DNA of 64,000 nucleotides from contig WION01000244.1 of NCBI GenBank assembly GCA_015039365.1, positions 16,135 through 80,134 of the forward strand, in the 5' to 3' direction. The stretch comes from Amanita rubescens (lineage: Eukaryota; Basidiomycota; Agaricomycetes; Agaricales; Amanitaceae). Under the pieces are notes generated by a model that did not search any database, had not been told where the DNA came from, and worked only from the letters and a program-made list of their open reading frames with translations. A program made the position numbers and the translations under genes. Each line of letters opens with the position of its first letter. The stretch's first letter is position 1. Positions 1 through 11,852 of the stretch are shown here, piece by piece.

Positions 1-1
1 T

Positions 2-3000
2 AAAGCCTTTAAAGATTTCCTTAACAAAAATGGCATTCAACACCAAACATCGGCACCTCATATACATCAGCAAAATGGACGAGCTGAACGAATGATTCAG
101 ACTTTAAATGATAAGTCTGAAGCTATGCGGCTCGATGCATGTATACCGAGATCATGGTGGGAATTTTCAATCGAAACAGCTGTACACGTATACAATAGAA
201 CCCCAATTGTGCGTGGCAACTGGAAAACGCCTTCGGAACTTTTATATAGTTCCCTTCCTGACGTTCAATACTTTAAAGTATTCGGATGTGAAGCTTGGGT
301 TTTTATCCCAGTTGAAAAACGTTCTGATAAACTATCTCCAAAATCAGAACTTATGACCTTTGTCGGGTATGAACTAGGATCAAAAGCATATAAATTTATG
401 GATTCCAATAACGCGCTAGTCATATCCGCCCAAGCCACATTCTTTGAAGACAGATTTCCTCGTAAAGGAAAAAGTGATATAATTATTACTAAAGATCTTG
501 CACCAATCCTTCTCGATAATCGAGATACTAATAATGGTATTCCATCCCCTTCCCCTGTTAGGGGAAGACAACTTGGTCGCAGGCGCACACAATCTCCTCT
601 ACCAGCTGACTCTGTAGAGGGAGGAGATCCTGAAAGCGACTCAAGCTCCAGCTCCGGTCACTCGGGCGATAAACCGGCATCAGTAAAACGAGAATCATTA
701 TCACCCCTATCAGATGGCCTTAAAACTCCGTCTTGGGGATTAAAATCTCGTAGTCCAACACCGGACGATGCTGATAGACCGGATAGTCCTGATATCAGAA
801 AAGGTTCCACCATGGATGATCTTAGAAGGAGATTCCAAGAAACCATGAGGAACATTGACGATGAACTAGAGGACCTGGAAGCAGGAGAAAGAACTCGCCT
901 GCTGGAAGAAAACAGTGGACTTCGTGACAGGCACACGAATATAGAAATTCGTAGACGCAATGCGGATGAAATCTTAAAGAAATTCATCCCTGACAGAAGT
1001 CCACCACGCACGAATACTAGAGAACAAGTCTTGGATATTAGAAAAAGACTTGCAGAAAGATTCGCGCCAAATAGGAACCTTGAACAAGGAAATAAAGATC
1101 GTATACCAATCTCTGAATTCAAAAAGGAGATTGATGAACAAATTCCGATGCCAGATCTAACTTTTAATAAAGTTAGAGAGGAATTTGGCAAACGATCAAC
1201 CGTTCAAAAGCCTATAAATCCAGCAGATTATATCCCTGAAACGATTAGACCATCATCCAAAGCCATGGGAAAACGTAGAGAAAGATCCAAATCTTTAGAT
1301 AGATCTCATAGACCTCGTAGTAAACAGAGGCTAAATGAACCCACTCCAGTGGTACCCCCACCGGCAGTAGTTCCCCGGAGATCTAATCGCGTTCCCAAGC
1401 CAATTATACGTAAAGACAATGCGTATGGTGAAAAGAAGGCAGTTGAAATAGAAAAAGAAATTCTCAGACAAAGAGATCTGATCAAATATCAGATTGACAA
1501 TTACGAGAATGACTTTGGTGGTCGTATCCCAAATAAGGATGCGGCTACACGCTTTAATCCAACTGCTAAAACACCGCCTTCAAGATCTATGGATATAGAT
1601 CCAAAGGCAACGATGGCTAGGATGATCAAAGAGTGTGGAAATGACTTCATGCATTTCCTACTCATGAATATGATACCAAGAGAAGAAATTCGAACGTATC
1701 AATATAGGGATATATATAAGATCAAAGGTGAAAATATTGATCTATATAAGCAGTGGCGAACTGCTATGGAAGACGAGTTCAAATCTCTACAGAATAGAGA
1801 TATATGGGAATTAATGGAATTACCAAAAGGGCGTAACCCAATAAAGTGTCGTTGGGTTTATGATATTAAGTCGGATGGCCGTAAAAAGGCACGACTTGTC
1901 GCCAAAGGCTTTAGCCAACGCCCGGGATTGGATTATGATGAAACATTCTCGCCGGTAGCGAGATATGAAACAATTAGACTTCTTCTGGCAACAAGTGCTT
2001 TAGAAAATTGGGATATTGAAGCACTTGACGTTAAAACCGCTTTCCTCTATGGCGACTTAGACGAGGAAATATATATGCAACAACCAGAAGGTTTCATCAT
2101 TAAAGGACAAGAATCTAAAGTATATAAACTTAAGAAAGCTATTTATGGCTTAAAACAAGCATCGTACGCTTGGAATAAACAAGCAGACAAATCCTTGAAG
2201 TCCCTAGGATTTAAACGATGCTTAGCCGACTCTGGCATATATGTCAGAACCACAGATAAAGATATTACCATATGTGTAATATATGTGGACGATATACTTT
2301 TCATGGGAGACAGAACCGAAACAATTTCATATATCAAAAAGGAGTTTATGAAAATGTGGGAATGTCGTGACCTAGGAAAAGTCAAAGAATACTTGGGCAT
2401 CAGAATCAATTACGACCGAGCGATTGGTACGCTTGTAATAGATCAAGCTGCCTATGCGAAGACAGTCGTAGAACGCTTTGGTTTGTTAAATTGCAAACCG
2501 GTGTCAACTCCTTTACCTGCAGGATATGTACCTGCTAAAAACACCTCTGAAGCATCCTCCGAGGATAGATCCTATTATCAACAAATAATTGGATCGTTAT
2601 TATATCTCGCCTTAGGAACTAGGCCTGATATTGCTTATGCTGTTATCTTAATGTCACAATTTTCTGTTAATCCATCATACGACCACATCCAAAGGGCGCT
2701 TTATATAGTAAAATATATAGCGCACACCCTTGATACACGAATCACTTATTCCAGAAATGGGAAAGGCTTCGTTGCCTATGCAGACGCAGATTGGGCGTCT
2801 GACAGAGAGACTAGAGTCTCGGTTACAGGCTATGCCTTAACTTTGGCAGGGGGTGCAGTTTGTTGGGTTTCTCGAAAACAGAAAACAGTTGCGTTGTCAT
2901 CAACGGAAGCTGAATATATGGCAATGTCCGATGCCTCACGTCAAATTATGTGGGTGCTAAACCTATACCAAGAATTAGGTTTCCCCTTGGGCGGCATTGA

Positions 3001-3601
3001 CCTTCTTTGCGACAATCAGGGTGCGATATTTCTGGCATCAAACCCTGCACAACAGCACAAGTCAAAACACATTTCCATTCGCTATCATTACATTAGGGAA
3101 CGTGTTGAACAAAAAGAGATCAATCTTTATTACGTTCCCACCAATCAACAAATAGCGGACTTAATGACTAAGAATCTGAATAGAGAAAAGATTCAGTTCT
3201 TTATAAATGAATTAGGAATCACCGTTAATGTCACTCCATATCCCACTATCAAAATGCATAGTGCAAGTCACTGGATACACCTTTCAGCCGAAGGGTTAAA
3301 TGGAGTTGAAGCAACATTCATGTATACGAACTGGCGACAAATTTTCGTTCGTGATATGCTTGATCCGAAAGTACCAAAGGATACGTTCATGAATAGAAAA
3401 GAAGATCTTCTGCCGAAACCAGTTAGAGATCGTATTATGAAGACATACGAACCTATAAGGCAGTCAAAGATCAAAAGATCCTTTAGACGAGAAGACATTG
3501 ATATGTTGGACTCGTGGAATCTTTTAGAAACATTGACGGATGAAAATAAATTCCTAGTAGAGTTCATTAAGAAGAAATGGCGAATAAATGTTCTAGGATG
3601 A
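2..3601 (+). CDS. Ty1/Copia polyprotein, 5'-truncated by window edge
   Basis: This is the C-terminal part of a Copia-type retrotransposon polyprotein, the enzyme set for reverse transcription and integration. The frame is open from base 2, so the true start lies outside the window. Counting from the first ATG (base 92), the integrase core ends near residue 1 (QNGRAER lies just upstream and spans it). A charged linker covers about 150-540, reverse transcriptase about 550-800 with YVDD at about residue 731, and RNase H about 890-1040 with STEAEYMAM and a C-terminal ADLMTK motif. The frame has no stop or shift over 1.2 kb of pol, so the copy looks young. About 115 extra residues follow RNase H; most Copia proteins end soon after it. 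A polypurine run and an LTR follow directly. Confidence 0.95.
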   Translation, partial: KAFKDFLNKNGIQHQTSAPHIHQQNGRAERMIQTLNDKSEAMRLDACIPRSWWEFSIETAVHVYNRTPIVRGNWKTPSELLYSSLPDVQYFKVFGCEAWVFIPVEKRSDKLSPKSELMTFVGYELGSKAYKFMDSNNALVISAQATFFEDRFPRKGKSDIIITKDLAPILLDNRDTNNGIPSPSPVRGRQLGRRRTQSPLPADSVEGGDPESDSSSSSGHSGDKPASVKRESLSPLSDGLKTPSWGLKSRSPTPDDADRPDSPDIRKGSTMDDLRRRFQETMRNIDDELEDLEAGERTRLLEENSGLRDRHTNIEIRRRNADEILKKFIPDRSPPRTNTREQVLDIRKRLAERFAPNRNLEQGNKDRIPISEFKKEIDEQIPMPDLTFNKVREEFGKRSTVQKPINPADYIPETIRPSSKAMGKRRERSKSLDRSHRPRSKQRLNEPTPVVPPPAVVPRRSNRVPKPIIRKDNAYGEKKAVEIEKEILRQRDLIKYQIDNYENDFGGRIPNKDAATRFNPTAKTPPSRSMDIDPKATMARMIKECGNDFMHFLLMNMIPREEIRTYQYRDIYKIKGENIDLYKQWRTAMEDEFKSLQNRDIWELMELPKGRNPIKCRWVYDIKSDGRKKARLVAKGFSQRPGLDYDETFSPVARYETIRLLLATSALENWDIEALDVKTAFLYGDLDEEIYMQQPEGFIIKGQESKVYKLKKAIYGLKQASYAWNKQADKSLKSLGFKRCLADSGIYVRTTDKDITICVIYVDDILFMGDRTETISYIKKEFMKMWECRDLGKVKEYLGIRINYDRAIGTLVIDQAAYAKTVVERFGLLNCKPVSTPLPAGYVPAKNTSEASSEDRSYYQQIIGSLLYLALGTRPDIAYAVILMSQFSVNPSYDHIQRALYIVKYIAHTLDTRITYSRNGKGFVAYADADWASDRETRVSVTGYALTLAGGAVCWVSRKQKTVALSSTEAEYMAMSDASRQIMWVLNLYQELGFPLGGIDLLCDNQGAIFLASNPAQQHKSKHISIRYHYIRERVEQKEINLYYVPTNQQIADLMTKNLNREKIQFFINELGITVNVTPYPTIKMHSASHWIHLSAEGLNGVEATFMYTNWRQIFVRDMLDPKVPKDTFMNRKEDLLPKPVRDRIMKTYEPIRQSKIKRSFRREDIDMLDSWNLLETLTDENKFLVEFIKKKWRINVLG

Positions 3602-3614
3602 CTTAGCGAGGGGG

Positions 3615-4026
3615 TGTGACGAAGTTATCTTATCTAATCTAAGATAACAAGGAGATCTTATCTTATCTGCTTACTAAGCAGATTAGGATATATATAGATA
3701 GAACCTTGTAGAAGGTTCTAGTACGCTTGCGTCATCCTTACTGCGGATGGCGCCATATGACACCATAGCTGCGCATGACATCAGCGCAGCTCCATATTTC
3801 CATATATGAGTATGACATATGTAGTTACATATATTTACCTATGTTGTTACCTATTAGGACACAGACAGTATATAAACCTGCCATGTACCGTAGAATAGGA
3901 ACAAGCTCTCTTAACCTCGTACCACCATCTTCTCAGCTGAGTGGTCAGCTACTGTACACATCGGGTAAGCTATCGCTTTAACTCCTCGACGCTGCGCTAC
4001 TGGGCGTTTCCCTTTCGTCAGTTACA
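3615..4026 (+). repeat. Copia 3' LTR
   Basis: The segment begins TGTGACGAAG just after a GAGGGGG polypurine tract behind the Copia stop codon, and ends CTTTCGTCAGTTACA. The ends pair as imperfect inverted repeats in TG...CA form, giving a 412 bp LTR. A TATATAAA box lies near 3869. The Gypsy protease frame starts on the next base, so the Copia element is inserted inside the Gypsy coding region. The 5' LTR and the matching target duplication are outside the window, so the exact boundary is inferred from the TGT/ACA ends. Confidence 0.8.
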
Positions 4027-4565
4027 TCCAAGGGAAAGGAAAAAACCAGATGACGGTTAGCGGCACAGTCACCACCTTAGATACTTTCCAAAGGCACAAG
4101 ACGGAGATCCTCATAGACTCGGGATGTACCGGATCCTGCGTTAATGAAAATTTTGTACGGAAACACAATATTAACACGCGACGTCTAGACCGACCCATCC
4201 CCGTATACAACGCCGATGGTACGCCTAACTTAGGAGGAGCATTAAAAGAGATGGTACAATTGAGGATGCAAATCGGAGCTCACTACGAAGTCTTCGAATT
4301 CGGAGTATCAACGCTCGGAAAGGTCGACATATTCTTAGGACACGATTGGTTAAAACATCATAACCTGATTGTGGATTGGAAGAAGGGCTCACTCCTCATG
4401 AAACGCTGCCCAGGTGACTGCCATATAGACGAAAAGGATGAGGAAGGAATAGATACAGAAGGCGATGATAAGACCGGTGGAACACATGAATGGGAAGAAG
4501 GCGATAGATTGATAGCGGTAATGGAGGAAGAGCAGTACTTTACACTCCCCCCCCAGTCCGATTAG
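4027..4565 (+). pseudogene. Gypsy gag-pol fragment: aspartic protease
   Basis: This is a retropepsin-like protease domain from a Ty3/Gypsy polyprotein. The catalytic motif is visible as LIDSGCTGS, followed by a typical FLGHDWLKHHN segment about 80 residues later. The frame is already open where the Copia LTR ends, so the upstream gag part was cut off by the Copia insertion and lies outside the window. At the other end the frame runs into an inserted element at about 4547 and stops after a few unrelated codons. The rest of pol resumes at about 6990. It is a broken piece of one element, not a separate gene. Confidence 0.85.
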
Positions 4566-6989
4566 ACTCCGACAGACTCCTAGGACTCCTATAGGACTCC
4601 TATAGGACTCTGATCACTTTCTGATAAAATGTAAAAAAAGGTAAAATGGTAGGAAACATGTTTGGCTTTGTTTGTTTATGTTTGTTTATATTAGGCATCT
4701 TAACTTGCAAAAGAAATCCAAAATCCTTAAAAATAGGGAACCATGTTTGGTATTGTTTATTTATGTTTATTTATATTAGGTATCTTTAACTTGCAGAATA
4801 AATTCAAAAAAATACTGAAAAAATGCGGAAAATCCATGTGATCCAGGTTATATAAGAATTATAAAACCAAACAATGGCAAACTTGACATATTTGCAAAAT
4901 ACTTTTCAGATGCAAGTGTGATCTTGAAAAATGCACACAAGGTCATGCAAGAATTAGGACACAAATCTGAGCCAAATTCTAGGTAAATGTAAAGGAATGT
5001 ATCACCACTCCATGTGACCACCTGCAAAGCCATAGTTGAACCCAACACAATTTGGGTGTGTCTGGCTGGTGATGATGAGTCAATGTAGTATGTGTGATCA
5101 GTTAGAAAGGGCTGGCAGTGGTGAAAGTCAGTTTCAGTAATGTGACTTGAGTGGTGAGTAGCTGCTGAGGTCAAGGACATTGGCAACATGCACATGGCAG
5201 TGGCTGCTGGAGGTGCAGTGCAGAGTGCCAGTTGAAGTGATGATCTAGTTTTAGTTCCACAATCCCACATGTTTGTTGCCAGCAACAACCAATGACTCAC
5301 CACCAATCACCTATGATTGTCAATTTGTCATAGGTATGTAAATATGAGGGATTTGTGATTATGTATGTATTGAAGTCAAGGGGTGAAAGCAGGTGGAGAT
5401 GAGTTCTTGGTTATTTGGTCGGATGGTATGGCACAGTGAGCTGTGGTTGTTAGAAGCATATTAATAATTGTCTGACTGTCTGACTATCTGACAGGCACTG
5501 ACAGATGCTAACACACTAATTGTCTGGTTGTCTGACTATCTAATAGGCACTGACAGATGCTGACACACAGATTATCTGACTGTCTGACAGACAGTGTTTC
5601 ATAAGTTGTCTGACTTGTCTTCAGACTATCTAACCATCTGAGCAGTGAGAGACACTTAAGCATCAGATAACATCAGACAAGTCTGTGATCAGACTTTTGC
5701 TGTGTTAGCTGATGTACTAAGCTTCCACACTAGAAGCATACGGTGGCAAAGTTAACTCAGCAATGGTTAACTCAAATACTAAGAGAACAGTGATGATAGA
5801 AATTGAACAGAGTGTGGACAATGATAGATAATTTGATGATGAGTAAGTAGAGATACATAAGTGGGTCTGTCACTTCCAAAACTAATCAGGCATGCATAAT
5901 GTGGGAGTCAATACTATTAGTAACAGAATGGTGGCTCAGTGACATGTAATAGGCTAGTATCAACTTCAAGTTCCAATCACAGTGGCAGTGACATCTGGCA
6001 CCTGTGACCTGCCACACTGAGTGCCCTACTATGGATCATTATCAGCTACCTCCAATCACAGGTACTATTAGTAATTTGAAGTTAAGTACAGTGCCTAGGC
6101 CAATATCAGTCAGTCTCACCTTTACTAGTACTATAACTTTATGGTTGTCCATGCTCTGTTCCAGAATTGCCTCAAACCTAAGACTATGATATTCTATTGT
6201 TTTACCTAATATGTTTGAAGTTTCTCTGACCCCACACCCCCAGTGGTTCAATTGTCTTATCAACATAACCAGGGGCCCTTGTACAAAGTCACAAGATGTT
6301 TTGGCAACCTATCAATTTTCTCTCCATTATATCTGAAGAATAAATTACAAATATCTTGGGTTTGGCTCTGTTCTAGAGCATGATTCTTGCACCATCTTGA
6401 TCACATGATTTTTCCAGATTTTTCAAGATTTTTAGCAGCCTTTCAATTTTTCAACATGAAGTGTTTAAAACAGTATTTTGCAAATATCTTGAGTTTGGCA
6501 TTGTTTGGCATGTTAATTTCCACACTAATCTGATCGCATGATTTTTCCAGATTTTTCAAGATTTTTGGCAGCCATTCAATTTTTTAACATGAAGTGTTTA
6601 AAACAGTATTTTGCAAATAACTTGAGTTTGGCATTGTTTGGCATGTTCATTTACACACTAATCTGATTACATGATTTTTCTGCATTTTTCACATTTTTTT
6701 TTCCAAATTTTCCCACGGTCACACAGTACTCTTGGCAAATGGTAGTATTACAAATGAGACTACAAAGACTACATTAAAAAGCGCAGAATTGTCGGAGTCC
6801 TATAGGAATAGTCCTATTAGAGTCCTATGTCCTATTCGAGTCCGTCGGAAGGCTTCCTATTCATCCGATACCAGTCCGATTGAAAAATGTAGTGTTAAAA
6901 AATTTGTAATGTTAATGTAATCTTATTTGTAATAAATTCCGATGTGACTCCTATAGGACTCCTCGGACTCCGATCGGAATAGGGGGGGG
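4547..6989. mobile_element. Nonautonomous element with C8/G8 inverted ends, inserted in Gypsy pol
   Basis: The block splits the Gypsy protease from reverse transcriptase. It starts with eight Cs plus AGTCCGAT and ends with ATCGGAATA plus eight Gs, so the ends form an imperfect terminal inverted repeat. Both subterminal regions carry many copies of GGACTCCTATAGG-like words (4565-4610, 6790-6870, 6945-6975). The interior is AT-rich, almost free of CG, has no credible gene and holds local duplications: a unit of about 85 bp at 4650-4810, TCTGACTGTCTGAC-type repeats at 5465-5720 and a 128 bp unit repeated at 6400-6680. ACACT on the left against ACAGT on the right may be a diverged target duplication. 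The superfamily is not recognised. Confidence 0.65.
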
Positions 6990-9900
6990 ACAGTAAAGAC
7001 CTCGAGGAAGAGACGGAAGGATGGGAATTGAGAGCATACGCGACCACGGCGACTGAAATAGCAGCGGCGAATCAGACAAAACGTGATACGAAAGATATCA
7101 TAGTACCCGCTCACTATTTGAGTCACCGAGAAGTATTCGAAAAAGAAACGTTTGACGAGCTACCAAAAAGGGGAAGATGGGATCATGCGATTGAATTGAT
7201 ACCAGGCACAAAGGCCGTAGATTGCAAGATTTACCCACTAAATAAAGAGGAACAAACCCAATTGGACGCGTTCCTGAAAGAAAATCTAGAGACGGGACGG
7301 ATAAGGACCAGCAAATCCCCGATGGCTTCACCTTTCTTTTTCATTAAAAAGAAGGATGGAAAACTAAGACCAGTACAAGATTATCGGAAATTGAACGAGA
7401 TGACGATCAAAAACCGATACCCCTTGCCGCTAATATCGGAATTAATAGACCAACTCAGTCACGCCCGAGTATTTTCGAAAATGGACATCAGGTGGGGGTA
7501 CAACAACGTACGGATAAAGGAAGGAGATGAGTGGAAGGCGGCGTTTAGGACCAATCGAGGATTGTTCGAACCGCTGGTGATGTTCTTTGGACTTACGAAT
7601 TCACCGGCTACATTCCAAACGATGATGAACGACATATTCCGAGAAGAGATAGCAGAGGGATGGGTAGTGATATATATGGACGATATATTAGTGTACTCCC
7701 AAGACGAAGAGACGCACAAACTACACGTAAATAGGATCCTAAAAAAGTTGAAAGAGCACAAACTATCGTTAAAAGCGGAAAAATGCTGGTTCGACCAGAA
7801 AACGATTGAGTTTCTGGGATTGATAATATCACACGATTCAATACGCATGGATAAAGCCAAAGTCCGGGCGATATTGGATTGGCCACGACCAACGAATAAA
7901 TGAGAACTTCAGCAATTTTTAGGATTCGTGAACTTTTACCGACGATTCGTAAAAGGATTCGCAAAAATAGCCAAAGCACTCACACAACTGACGGGAAAGG
8001 AAGGATGGATGTGAACAGTATTACAAGAGGAAGCATTTATGGGACTGAAGATGAGGATTGGGGAAGAAGTGGTGTTAGCGATACCATCAGATAAAGGAAA
8101 ATACAGAGTAGAGACAGACGCATCGGACTTTGCCATGGGAGCGGTACTATCGCAACAACAGGAAGACGGCACATGGAGACCGGTGGCCTTTATTTCGAAA
8201 TCGCTCAACCCAGCGGAACGAAACTATGAAGTCTACGACAAGGAATTGTTAGCAATCATGCACGCCTTGTATGAATGGTCTCACTACCTGAAAGGGACGG
8301 AGGAACAGATCGAGATCTTAACGGACCATCAAAACTTAACATACTTCCGAAAACCTCAGAACGTCAACCGAAGACAAGCGAGATGGGTGTTGGATTTACA
8401 GGAGTACAATTTTGTCCTGAAACACAGACCCGGGAAAACCAACACCAAGGCCGACGCCTTGTCTAGAAGAGCGGACCATGATAAAGGAGAAACGGATAAT
8501 GAAGGGACGACGTTGTTAAAAGAAGAATGCTTTATAAGAGTATGGGAAGAGGGAGACGATTTACATAAAATGGAAAATGAGTTGAGGAAAATAAATCCTC
8601 GTCAATGGGAAGAGAAAATTAGGAAAGCGGTAGAGAATAAGGAAGACGGGTGGCAGGTGCGAGACGGAGGATTGGTGACTTGGCACGAGAGGGTGTATAT
8701 CCCTGTTGTACGAAAGCTCCGAGAACAATTCATCGCGGAACACCACAGATGGGGACATTCAGGAGTAGACAAGACGATAGAATTGATGTTACGAAACTAT
8801 TGGTGGCCGGGACTACGAAGGGATGTGGAAGACTACGTGCGAAGTTGTAGGACATGTCAGACCGCTAAACCGGATAGACAAAAGAAAGCCGCGCCTCTGC
8901 ATCCGAACAAGACGCCGAGAGGACCATGGAGTGTAATATCGGTGGACATGATCGGACCGTTACCCGAATCCAAAGGGTTCAACGCCGTGTTAGTAGTAGT
9001 AGATCGATTTACGAAGAAAGCGTATTTCATACCTACAAATACGACACTTTCTAGTCAAGGAACGGCTATACTATTCAGAGATCATGTTTTCAGAGAGCAC
9101 GGAATACCAGAAAAGGTTATCAGCGATCGAGGACCTCAATTCGTATCCAAATTCATGAAGGAACTGTATCAAGTACTTCGAATTAAAGCCAACCCTTCCA
9201 CTGCTTACCATCCGCAAACAGACGGACAGACGGAGAGGGTAAATCAAGAAGTGAAAGAATTCTTAACGATGTTCGTAAATCATCAACAAGATGATTGGAG
9301 TGACTGGTTAGCAGTGGCTCAATTCTGTCATAACGACCGAACACATTCGGCTACTGGATTTTCCCCGTTCTTCTTGAACAACGGACGTAATCCTAGGAAA
9401 GGACTTGAACTGACGATGGAGAGGAAGGTACAAGCAGTAGACGAATGGGTGGATAGGTTGGTGGAAGCGTGCGATCAAGCGAGGAAGGGACTGAATAAGG
9501 CGGCGGAAAATATGCGAAAACAATACGATAAAAAGAAACAACCAGCGAGAAATTACCAGAAGGGTGATAAAGTCTATATTAGCGCCCAAAATCTACCTTC
9601 GCTACGAACGACAAAGAAGTTAGATGGGAAGTTCATAGGACCGTACGATGTGGTTGAAAAAGTGGGATCAACGGCTTATCGAATCAGAATACCCGTATCA
9701 TGGAAGGTCTACAATGTTTTCAACGAAGCGTTGTTGAAACCCCATGTACCGGCTAAATTCCCTAAGCAAATAGCGCAGGAAAAAGAATGGGCAAAAAGGA
9801 AGGAAGAGGATCACGCCAAAAAAGACGAGGAGTTTGAAGTAGAGGAAGTAATCGATAGCAGGCAGAGGACGCAGAAAGGAGCACGTACGGGGAGGTTAGA

Positions 9901-10237
9901 ATATTTGGTGAAGTGGAAGGGATATCCCAACGAAGAAGCGACATGGGAACCGGCGGGTAATCTGGAGAACGCTCATCGCAAGGTCCAAGAGTTTCATAAG
10001 AAGAAACCGAATGCACCCAGACCGTTGGCGATGCCCGCCAAGTTCTTTCAGAGGTACCACAACTATACGGATCCGCCGGTACATAAGAAGTTATTTGGAT
10101 GGGAAGACGGGAAATTCGACAAAGGATACTTGAAGAATATGAACAAGAAGTGGGCAGAATGGAAACATATGAGAAAAATCGTGGAGGAAGACGATGATGA
10201 TTCTCGGGACGAGAATCTTAAGGAGGGGGTGATGTAA
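6990..10237 (+). pseudogene. Gypsy (chromovirus) pol: RT, RNase H, integrase, chromodomain
   Basis: One reading frame carries the rest of the Gypsy polyprotein. Reverse transcriptase lies at 7090-7900 (YMDDILVY near 7672) and RNase H at 8100-8480 (ETDASDFAMGAVL). An H2C2 zinc finger is near 8740-8850. The integrase core has Asp near 8944, Asp near 9124 and Glu near 9232. A C-terminal chromodomain lies at 9835-10000 (EYLVKWKGY, ATWEP). Two in-frame TGA codons, at 7901 and 8009, interrupt it; the second replaces an expected TGG and both fit C-to-T-type transitions. There are no frameshifts, so decay is recent. The chromodomain places it in the chromovirus lineage, whose integrases usually aim at histone-marked chromatin (family knowledge). 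Confidence 0.93.
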
Positions 10238-10491
10238 CGGTCGATATTTCATTATCTTTTCTTTTCCTTTTCTTTTCTTTTTATTTACAAGAAGTTCCCA
10301 CGCTTACATAAGGATTCCGCGGAACGACAGCGTGGGAGTAACGAGTCAGAGTATATATACTGAAGTCTACCTATGTATTCCTTAGCCTTATGATTGTTTC
10401 TGTCGTCCATAGACTCAATCTAGTCTCATTCTCTCATTCGCGTTCGAGTCTCGAGTGTCTTAGTGATTGTGTCAGGGATCACCTCCTAACA
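10233..10491 (+). repeat. Gypsy 3' LTR
   Basis: It starts TGTAACGGTC at the end of a GGAGGGGG polypurine tract and overlaps the last bases of the pol stop codon. It ends CACCTCCTAACA and is about 259 bp long. A TATATATAC box lies near 10353. The 5' LTR is outside the window, so the right end is inferred from the TG...CA rule alone. Confidence 0.65.
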
Positions 10492-10550
10492 ATAGTACTT
10501 TAACCACAAGACTGTTTCCATTACTTAACATTCAAATAGAGTGCTCCATG

Positions 10551-10996
10551 TATCGTCTCTTCATCAGTAGATGCTATGTCCAAATATATGATCTAAGTAA
10601 AGAATATCTTCCGCCGATCTCAGCGGTGTAATCGGCGGAATGCTATTTACAAAATATCAGAGTTTAAGAGATCCGCCAATTCAAACACTGACATCCGCGG
10701 ACGAAAAGATGCAGAAATGTTCCGCCCATTCCAGTGTTGTCATTGGCGGATCATAAAATATCCTATGTTCTGAAGGCAGACATCATTCCGCCTATTCTGA
10801 TGTCTTCATCCGCGGTTAAATATCTACCGAATAATATAATATATTGTGTTTCATGTGTGTTATATACATATTAACAAAAATATATCCGCGGATTATTTTT
10901 AGATTTTGAGCCATGCTATGCGAAAAACCAATACCCTTAACCCCCCCCTGCTTACCCTAAACCCCCCACCCTTACTGACTTAGGCCTATATAATAG
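10551..10996. repeat. Long direct repeat, copy 1
   Basis: This block and 11381-11852 share the same order of sequence: TCTCTTCATCAGTRGATGCTATGTCC at the left, then GTTCCGCC...TTGGCGGATCAT, CTTCATCCGCGGTTAAATAT, a TATATACAT stretch, and at the right a C-run plus ACTGACTTAGGCCTATATAAT. A perfect 10-bp inverted repeat, TTCCGCCGAT/ATCGGCGGAA, sits at 10609-10618 and 10631-10640. No coding frame is seen. The pair could be LTR-like ends of a short element, but no TG...CA termini were identified. Confidence 0.6.
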
Positions 10997-11380
10997 TCTA
11001 GCCATTGTAATGTACACTGTATATTTAACATTCACTGCCGCCTCTTAGCATTTGACCATTGCTGCTGCCATTTCTATACCTCCTCATCTATTATTTCTGA
11101 TGAGCAAAAGGATGTTTCCTTATATCATACATTCCAATTGAACAGTCCAGAGGGGTGTGACAGCAGTGGAGAGCAGAGGGTAAGCGCTCCTGGTGTTGTG
11201 ACCTATATGTCACTACAGGTCACAACTTGACGAATATTGAAGGCTCAATAACTCAAAAACTGGACCGCCGATTTCTTAGCTATTGCAGGGTTAGTAAGTG
11301 GTATATGATACCTTTCCATTGATACAATAAGATTTGAAAAAATCTATGATATGTTTATAGTACTAGTGTTATAAAAAGGT

Positions 11381-11852
11381 GTATAATCTCTTCATCAGTG
11401 GATGCTATGTCCAAGTTTATGAGATCCACCTATTTTAACATTGACATCGGCAGAATAATAGTTATTCAAATGCCATCATCGGCTGATGAAAAGACAGAGA
11501 AATGTTCCGCCAATTCCAATGTTGTCATTGGCGGATCATAAGTCATGGTATGCTCTGAAGGCAGAAATCATTCTGCCTATTCTCATGTCTTCATCCGCGG
11601 TTAAATATGTACTGAATGATATAAATACCAATTCAGAACCCTGAAACTCATCACCCGCACTTCTAGATGCCTCAGCCACATATGTTTTTATGTCAATATG
11701 TTAGGTTTCATATGTGTTATATACATTCTAACAAAATATATCCGTGCATTATTTTTAAACTTTGGACCATGCAGTGGGCAAAATTGATACCCTGAACCCC
11801 CCCCTGTATACCCTGAACCCCCCACCCTTACTGACTTAGGCCTATATAATTA
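11381..11852. repeat. Long direct repeat, copy 2
   Basis: Second copy of the block at 10551-10996, with an extra stretch of about 65 bp after CGCGGTTAAATAT. The spacer between the copies (10997-11380) is noncoding and holds a 9-bp inverted repeat GTTGTGACC/GGTCACAAC at 11195-11203 and 11218-11226. Two shorter copies of only the right-hand end lie at 12121-12180 and 12184-12241, so the C-run plus CCTATATAAT motif occurs four times. From 11853 to 12120 nothing coding is seen, apart from an 11-bp inverted repeat AGTCCAGTCCA/TGGACTGGACT at 12062-12106. Confidence 0.55.
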
